DNA from: Saposhnikovia divaricata
Lineage: Eukaryota > Streptophyta > Magnoliopsida > Apiales > Apiaceae
Direction: 5' to 3'
DNA: 64,000 bases
Assembly (NCBI GenBank): GCA_036435485.1
Contig: CM071600.1
Span: 50,155,546-50,219,545, forward strand
Part shown: positions 59,465 through 64,000 of the stretch, piece by piece
Layout of the letters: every line of letters starts with the position of its first letter
Numbering within the stretch: position 1 is the first letter of the stretch
The notes under the pieces: model-generated
The model's database searches: none
Seen by the model: the letters and a program-made list of their open reading frames with translations, nothing else
What the model was told of the DNA's origin: nothing
Made by a program: the position numbers and the translations under genes

Positions 59465-62069
59465 TAACTAAAACAATAGGCATGTCAACTCTATATCTCG
59501 ATAGTTAGCTCTCGGCCTTCCGGTCAAAAAACATATAGTATAGTATATGAGAAAACATATCAACTAGTCTGCCCATGTAGAACACTCAACTGGTATGTTT
59601 CACTCGTTAAAAAAATGTAAAATTGTTGTTCTCCCTCTAATACTGAAATGGTTTTGTAATTATTAAGAATTGGGTCATGATAACTGAATTTCGTCTTTAA
59701 TGGTGGATTCGGGGATTGTTTATTTGTGTGTTAGAATACAACAAAATAGTGTATATGATGTTTTTTCTGGGGGGGGGGGACAATTTGTGGTCCTTATTTG
59801 TAAAAGCTGAATTTAGAGTTACAGAATCAATTACGAATTGGGAAAAGTAAAAGTAAAACTTTTATAAGCCTGTCCCCTGATTTTCTAGAGAAGATAGAGA
59901 AGAAGGTATAAAAACTTGAAAGAGAGAAGCCAAGTGAATGGGGGTGAGGGAAGATTCTATGTCACAAAATTTTGAGGACTAAGAAATGAGAACTTTTTTT
60001 CAGTAAAAATAAATTAGGACATGTTTTATTTATCAGCTTTTCTAAGTAGTAACCCTTTTTTGGGTGGAAAAGTTTGGTGAGAAGTTAGACCAAGTCTTCC
60101 CTTTTCTTTTCTCCATTATCTCCTTAAAAAAATTTGGAAAACACTACTACAAGGGAAGATCATCTGATCTTTTTTCCTTTTCTCTTCTTTCTGAATCTCA
60201 ACTTGGGAACAGGCATAGTAGGACTAGAAGTGCATCAAATTAGAGGTCAGGGGTTCAGTAATTTGGTCCAAGACTGTTAAGTTCTAGGAAAAGCTCAAAA
60301 TTAATACTTAGGAGATTGTTGGACAACCTCCCTTCCATTATGTTCTATCAGTCTGAGTTTTGTTGAAATTTGGACGATGTGCTTGATAAGAGGTCGATAT
60401 AGATTTACTTTGTCTAACCAACATTTGTTTCGTGGTGTTTTCTTGCTGTTTCTTCCAAAATTGTTCATATGCAATTTAGTAAAATTTACTTTTCCGGTCA
60501 TCAAGGTTTCAGAGGCAGGGGAAAATTTCAGTGTTGGGCAGAGGCAATTATTAAGTCTTGCGCGAGCATTGCTTCGTAGATCAAAGATTCTTGTTCTCGA
60601 TGAAGCAACTGCTGCTGTTGATGTTAGAACTGATGCTCTCATTCAGAAGACAATTCGAGAAGAATTCAAGTCCTGTACAATGCTCATTATTGCTCACCGG
60701 CTGAATACCATTATTGACTGTGACCGAATCCTCTTGCTTGATGCTGGTCAGGTATGGAATATCTTAGTAGTTTTTTTCTTTAATTTTCTTTAAACTATGG
60801 AACAAGAGGAAGTAAAGTATGCCTCTCAAAAATATTAGGAATTTGTTCATGAATTTACCTAGATTATCTGAAGCAATTGTAAAATTTATTCTTTGGTTTA
60901 AATAAATTTTTATAGTACTCCATGAATTTTGTGCCGTATCAGGTTCTGGAGTATGACACTCCTGAGGAGTTGCTTCAAAATGAGAGAAGTGCTTTCTCTA
61001 AGATGGTTCAAAGTACTGGGGCGGCAAATGCCGAGTACCTGCGCAGTTTAGTACTTGGGGAAGATGGGGAAAACCGGTCACAACGACAAGAGTCGAAGCA
61101 AATGGATGGAAAAAGGAGGTGGCTTGCCTCATCGCGGTGGGCTGCTGCTGCCCAGTTTGCTCTTGGTGTTAGCTTGACTTCTTCAACAAATGACCTAGTG
61201 CAGTTGGAACTTCTAGGTGATGACAACAATATCCTCAACAGAACTAAGGATGCAGTCATAACTCTTCAGGGGGTTCTGGAAGGGAAGCATGACAATATTA
61301 TTGAAGAGACACTTGAACAGTACAATGTTCCCAGAGATAGATGGTGGTCTTCTCTCTACAGAATGGTTGAAGGTGCGTACTGATCTGTAGTTACAATACA
61401 TTGATCTATTGGAACCGTAGTGTACTTGGTAATTGAAATTTTGGCCATTTCTTTAAGCCTAATAGCTTTTACATATAAGTGAGAGAAAATCACTAGAACA
61501 ACATTTCGGGATTTATGTGTTGGCTAGAAAGCTGAGCCAGTTCATGTGACGAGATCTCATATGATCAATTAAATTGTTCAAGTCAAAAATCTAAATGAAT
61601 AAATTCTTACATGCAAAGAGTGAAATGCTTGATTGTTGCACATGTGGCATGAATAGTGATAACATTCCAACGCAAATCTAAAAATAAAGTTCCTTAAAAA
61701 AGTAGTTATAAGATGCATGTAAATTTTGGCCCAGAACCTTGTTTATTGAAATTTGTTTTCTGCGCAAATTATGAGGTTTAACTAGATCGAAAAGAAACTT
61801 CATAGATGCGGGGAAGGGAATAAAGAATCTGCATAAACTATATTGGTAGGATTATAGACTTGAACTGTATTATTCTGTTTGTTTGTCTAGATCTGTTGGA
61901 AATATTTGCTTGTAATCTGGTGGCTTGAGACTTTTTCATAATCATTCTCTCTGTTTTGGATTATTCCTCTGTAGGCCTTGCCATGATGAGTAGGTTGGGT
62001 CGGAGCAGGCTTAATTTGGATAGCAGTTTTGAAGACAAAGCAATTGACTGGGATGGAATTGAGATGTAG
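41812..62069 (+). CDS. ABCC2: ABCC-type (MRP) vacuolar transporter, ABCC1/ABCC2-like, 27 coding exons
   Basis: Exons: 41812-42141, 44969-45147, 45767-45806, 46665-46821, 47213-47327, 47407-47487, 47603-47627, 48001-48057, 49484-49549, 50498-50572, 51567-51674, 52581-52715, 53037-53143, 53244-53337, 53506-53673, 54080-54220, 54521-54721, 55013-55111, 55221-55373, 55621-56006, 56633-56813, 56975-57298, 58366-59122, 59249-59370, 60506-60751, 60943-61372, 61975-62069. All phases agree; they total 4,872 nt, 1,623 residues, the length of the Arabidopsis proteins. Order: TMD0, TMD1, NBD1 (Walker A GSTGEGKTS 649-657, signature SGGQ 741-744, Walker B ending DD 764-765, so the usual ABCC loss of the catalytic Glu), acidic linker, TMD2, NBD2 (Walker A GRTGAGKSS 1272-1280, signature SVGQ 1376-1379, Walker B DE 1399-1400) and the long plant C-terminus. 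Family members sit in the tonoplast and pump glutathione conjugates and phytochelatin-metal(loid) complexes into the vacuole using ATP. ABCC1 versus ABCC2 cannot be settled here; the symbol is tentative. Confidence 0.95.
42142..44968. other. Intron 1 of the ABCC gene (2.8 kb)
   Basis: GTGGGT...TTTGCAG. The region 43590-44200 has broken ORF-like text on the plus strand that may be an old transposon relic, but I could not name it. A 37-bp tandem duplication lies at 44251-44324. Confidence 0.6.
44251..44324. repeat. 37-bp tandem duplication in intron 1
   Basis: TATGGATAAGGACCTGTAAT and the following 17 bases are present twice in direct succession (44251-44287, 44288-44324) with one visible difference, so it is recent. 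Confidence 0.9.
48322..48522. mobile_element. Stowaway-type MITE in intron 8 of the ABCC gene
   Basis: 201 bp with terminal inverted repeats CTCCCTACGTCCCACC and, from the other side, CTCCCTCCATCCCGTC, flanked by TA (48320-48321 and 48523-48524). This is the classic Tc1/mariner Stowaway signature of plant genomes. It is noncoding and would move only with a helper transposase. Confidence 0.88.
51675..52580 (+). other. GC-AG intron 11 of the ABCC gene
   Basis: Exon 11 ends ...CTCCAG and is followed by GCATGT rather than GT. The next exon begins CAAATTTGTCAG after TTTGACAG. The protein stays in register with the family across this join (ESLQ then QICQSLHTLW). GC-AG introns are a known minor class spliced by the normal machinery. 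Confidence 0.85.
59401..59462. repeat. (TA)n microsatellite in intron 24
   Basis: About 30 uninterrupted TA units directly after exon 24. Such tracts vary in length and may be useful as a marker. The assembly length may be inexact. Confidence 0.95.
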
Positions 62070-64000
62070 GAGAGCAATACTAATTTGGTCTGCAAACTCT
62101 ACAACTGTACGTAAAATCAGATATGACAGTACTGTAAAAGCCAGTTCTCTAATATCACATTAATATCCGTGTGCTGTCACTTTGGCTAGTACTGCATAAA
62201 TTTGCAGGCTGCTTAACCGGGAGGCTACTGTGCTGAAGACAGCCATGAACGCACTTCATCTAGAAACATTTAACTGAATATTGACACACAATTTTGTAAG
62301 AAGGTTCCATTAATACTAAATTTACGTGGCAGTTTTGACTTTGTAGCCCGTTTGTTTGTTGAGTTATGTTGTTTTTTTTTATTTCATATTACGTACACAA
62401 AAAGATTTTGTGTTTTGAGTTCTGAGTTTTGCTAAACGTAATATAACTATGTGAGTTGCGGTTTCATTTTTCTTTTGATAACTCAATCTTTAAATGTGTC
62501 CAACGTAACAAGGAAGCCAAAATTTTCAAACTCCCATCCCCGGATTCAGATCGACGTGACAATGCATTTCAATTTTCCGAATTCGTTAAATTCACCTACA
62601 AATTTCCTGGGTTTTGCACAAGATTGGTTGTTGATTGTAGTTAACATGATCTACAGCAACACCGTAGAACCTCTATAAATGAACCTTTTTAACCTTGATA
62701 AATGATGTAAAGTTGCGAATGCACTAGTTTTAAAATTATAGTAGTCTAGCAGACGTAATGGAAGTTTTTAAACTATGCACAGCAACGTACTGGCCACTGG
62801 GTGCTTTTGGCACATCCATAACAAATCTCAAATACAGGCACTTGTACATTTATTTTTGTAAGTTACAGTGACGAAGAATAGAATTCAGTTGATGAAATTT
62901 ATGCTTCCTCCTTACTTCTCTGATCCAAATTCTTGCCGAAACCCCTTTAGTTTTAGCAGCTGGTGATTATTTTTACGCAACTTTTTTACTCTTTTTTCCA
63001 ATTAATATTAGTATAACATAATAAATTTATTTGTTAAGAAAAAGAATAATATCTTTGGCATGTAAAGCCTGGCTTTTTAGTATGTTATCTTTTGTTTTTT
63101 GAATAATTAAACTTATATAACTTACAAATAAGTGTTAGTTCTCAAAAATTTCGAAATGAAAAAGATTCAAACCCATAACCCTCGAGTGATAGGAGATGAA
63201 TTTTATCACTTGAGCTAATTAATCGTGCTCAATAAACTACCTTCTTGCTTTAAAACGTACAAAATGAAGAAAAATATAATAGGAGTCGATGATATTAACG
63301 TGACATCCAATGCGTGACACTCTTGTAATAAATGCACAGGTTGCATAAAAAATGCTAAATAATTTTCTTTAGTGAAAAGAGTCTATTACTATATATAATA
63401 ATGCAACACAAGGGCAAAGTTTGCCATTTTAATGGTTGTGAAATGACTATTATGCCCTTTTATTTTGTATAATTACGTATGTACCACTATTTAGAAAGTT
63501 TTGCTAAAAAAAATTTATATTTTTGTCTTCATTGGGTATCGAACCAACAACCTCATGATACATAGTTTGTTATTATGACCACTTGATCTACTTAGATTTT
63601 AATCTTCCTTTAAAAAATCTTAATACACAAACCATCACCCATTTTATCATATATTTACTTTTCATGTAATAAATACATTATATATGTGTGTTTTTTTGTG
63701 AGACCATCATATGTGAGTTATTTATTAATAATTTTTTAAATATGAGAAATGAAGTTCATAAAGTTGAATTCAAAATTTTTGTTAGTACAAATTTTTAAAA
63801 AAAATTAAAAAAAACAAAATAATATAGAACAAATTTAGACTTGAAATATGTTAAATATTTAAATAAAATATGCAATTGAGTTATGATTAATTGCGATATT
63901 AATATTATATAAGATAATAACGAATTTATGTCATTGTTGGATATCGAACCAGTAATCTCATGATATATAATCACATTTATAGATTGTGAGTATGAGTAAA
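62070..64000. other. 3' UTR of the ABCC gene and AT-rich flank
   Basis: No ORF is convincing. The 3' UTR should end within a few hundred bases, but no canonical AATAAA could be tied to it. Two similar stretches containing TATCGAACCA followed by CTCATGATA lie at 63537-63562 and 63946-63966, and a relative (GATTCAAACCCATAACC) at 63165. They look like copies of one repeat family whose complement contains a tRNA B-box-like GGTTCGATA. Confidence 0.5.

Noticed and set aside
62451..62678. 75-codon ORF downstream of the ABCC gene
   Set aside because: Two overlapping frames are equally open, with no promoter context or family resemblance.
1..64000. CRISPR arrays, operons, bacterial signals, tRNA or rRNA genes
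   Set aside because: The sequence is plant nuclear DNA. The regular repeats seen are LTRs, tandem duplications and microsatellites, and the tRNA-like strings are primer binding sites or SINE-like cores.

Overview
This is nuclear DNA of a flowering plant, probably a eudicot. Two things point there: plant-type LTR retrotransposons nested in one another, and an intron-rich gene for a vacuolar ABCC1/ABCC2-type transporter. I could not fix the species. The first 40 kb is almost all retrotransposon and the last 23 kb is one host gene plus AT-rich flank.

Layout. 1-9855: 3' part of a Tat-lineage Ty3/gypsy element, plus strand, with in-frame gag-pol, a spliced antisense gene with its own TATA box, and the 3' LTR. 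9856-11157 and 36882 to about 37030: the 3' end of an older Ty1/copia element, interrupted by a Tekay/Del-like chromovirus at 11158-36881 (minus strand, TSD AATAG). That chromovirus is itself interrupted inside its protease by a SIRE/Maximus-like copia element at 17419-29892 (minus strand, TSD TATCT, two 507-bp LTRs with a single visible difference). Insertion order is therefore copia, then Tekay, then SIRE-like. The Tat element also cuts the old copia, but its order relative to the Tekay cannot be read here. 37.3-37.8 kb: an LRR (F-box/LRR-like) pseudogene. 38.2-40.25 kb: LTR, PBS, gag and protease of another decayed copia. 40.25-40.5 kb: a small gypsy LTR with the end of its internal region.

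41.0-62.1 kb: a complete ABCC transporter gene. I could place 27 coding exons whose phases all agree and which join to 1,623 codons plus a stop, essentially the length of Arabidopsis ABCC1/ABCC2. Both nucleotide-binding domains carry intact Walker and signature motifs. Introns hold a Stowaway MITE, a 37-bp tandem duplication and a (TA)n tract, and intron 11 is of the GC-AG class. 62.1-64 kb is 3' UTR and AT-rich flank with no supported gene.

The most unusual material is accessory content of the retrotransposons: (i) a 12-bp perfect palindrome, AGGGCGCGCCCT, scattered at least 12 times (plus about as many near copies) through both coding and noncoding parts of the Tat element; (ii) a three-coding-exon antisense gene in that element with its own TATA box and a leader intron; (iii) in the SIRE-like element, a 1.18-kcodon extra ORF and an 85-codon ORF on the opposite strand, apparently driven from a shared divergent promoter; (iv) an intact extra ORF upstream of gag in the otherwise decayed Tekay element; (v) a hairpin with conserved GAGGAC loop but different, still fully paired, stems next to the PPT of two different gypsy elements.
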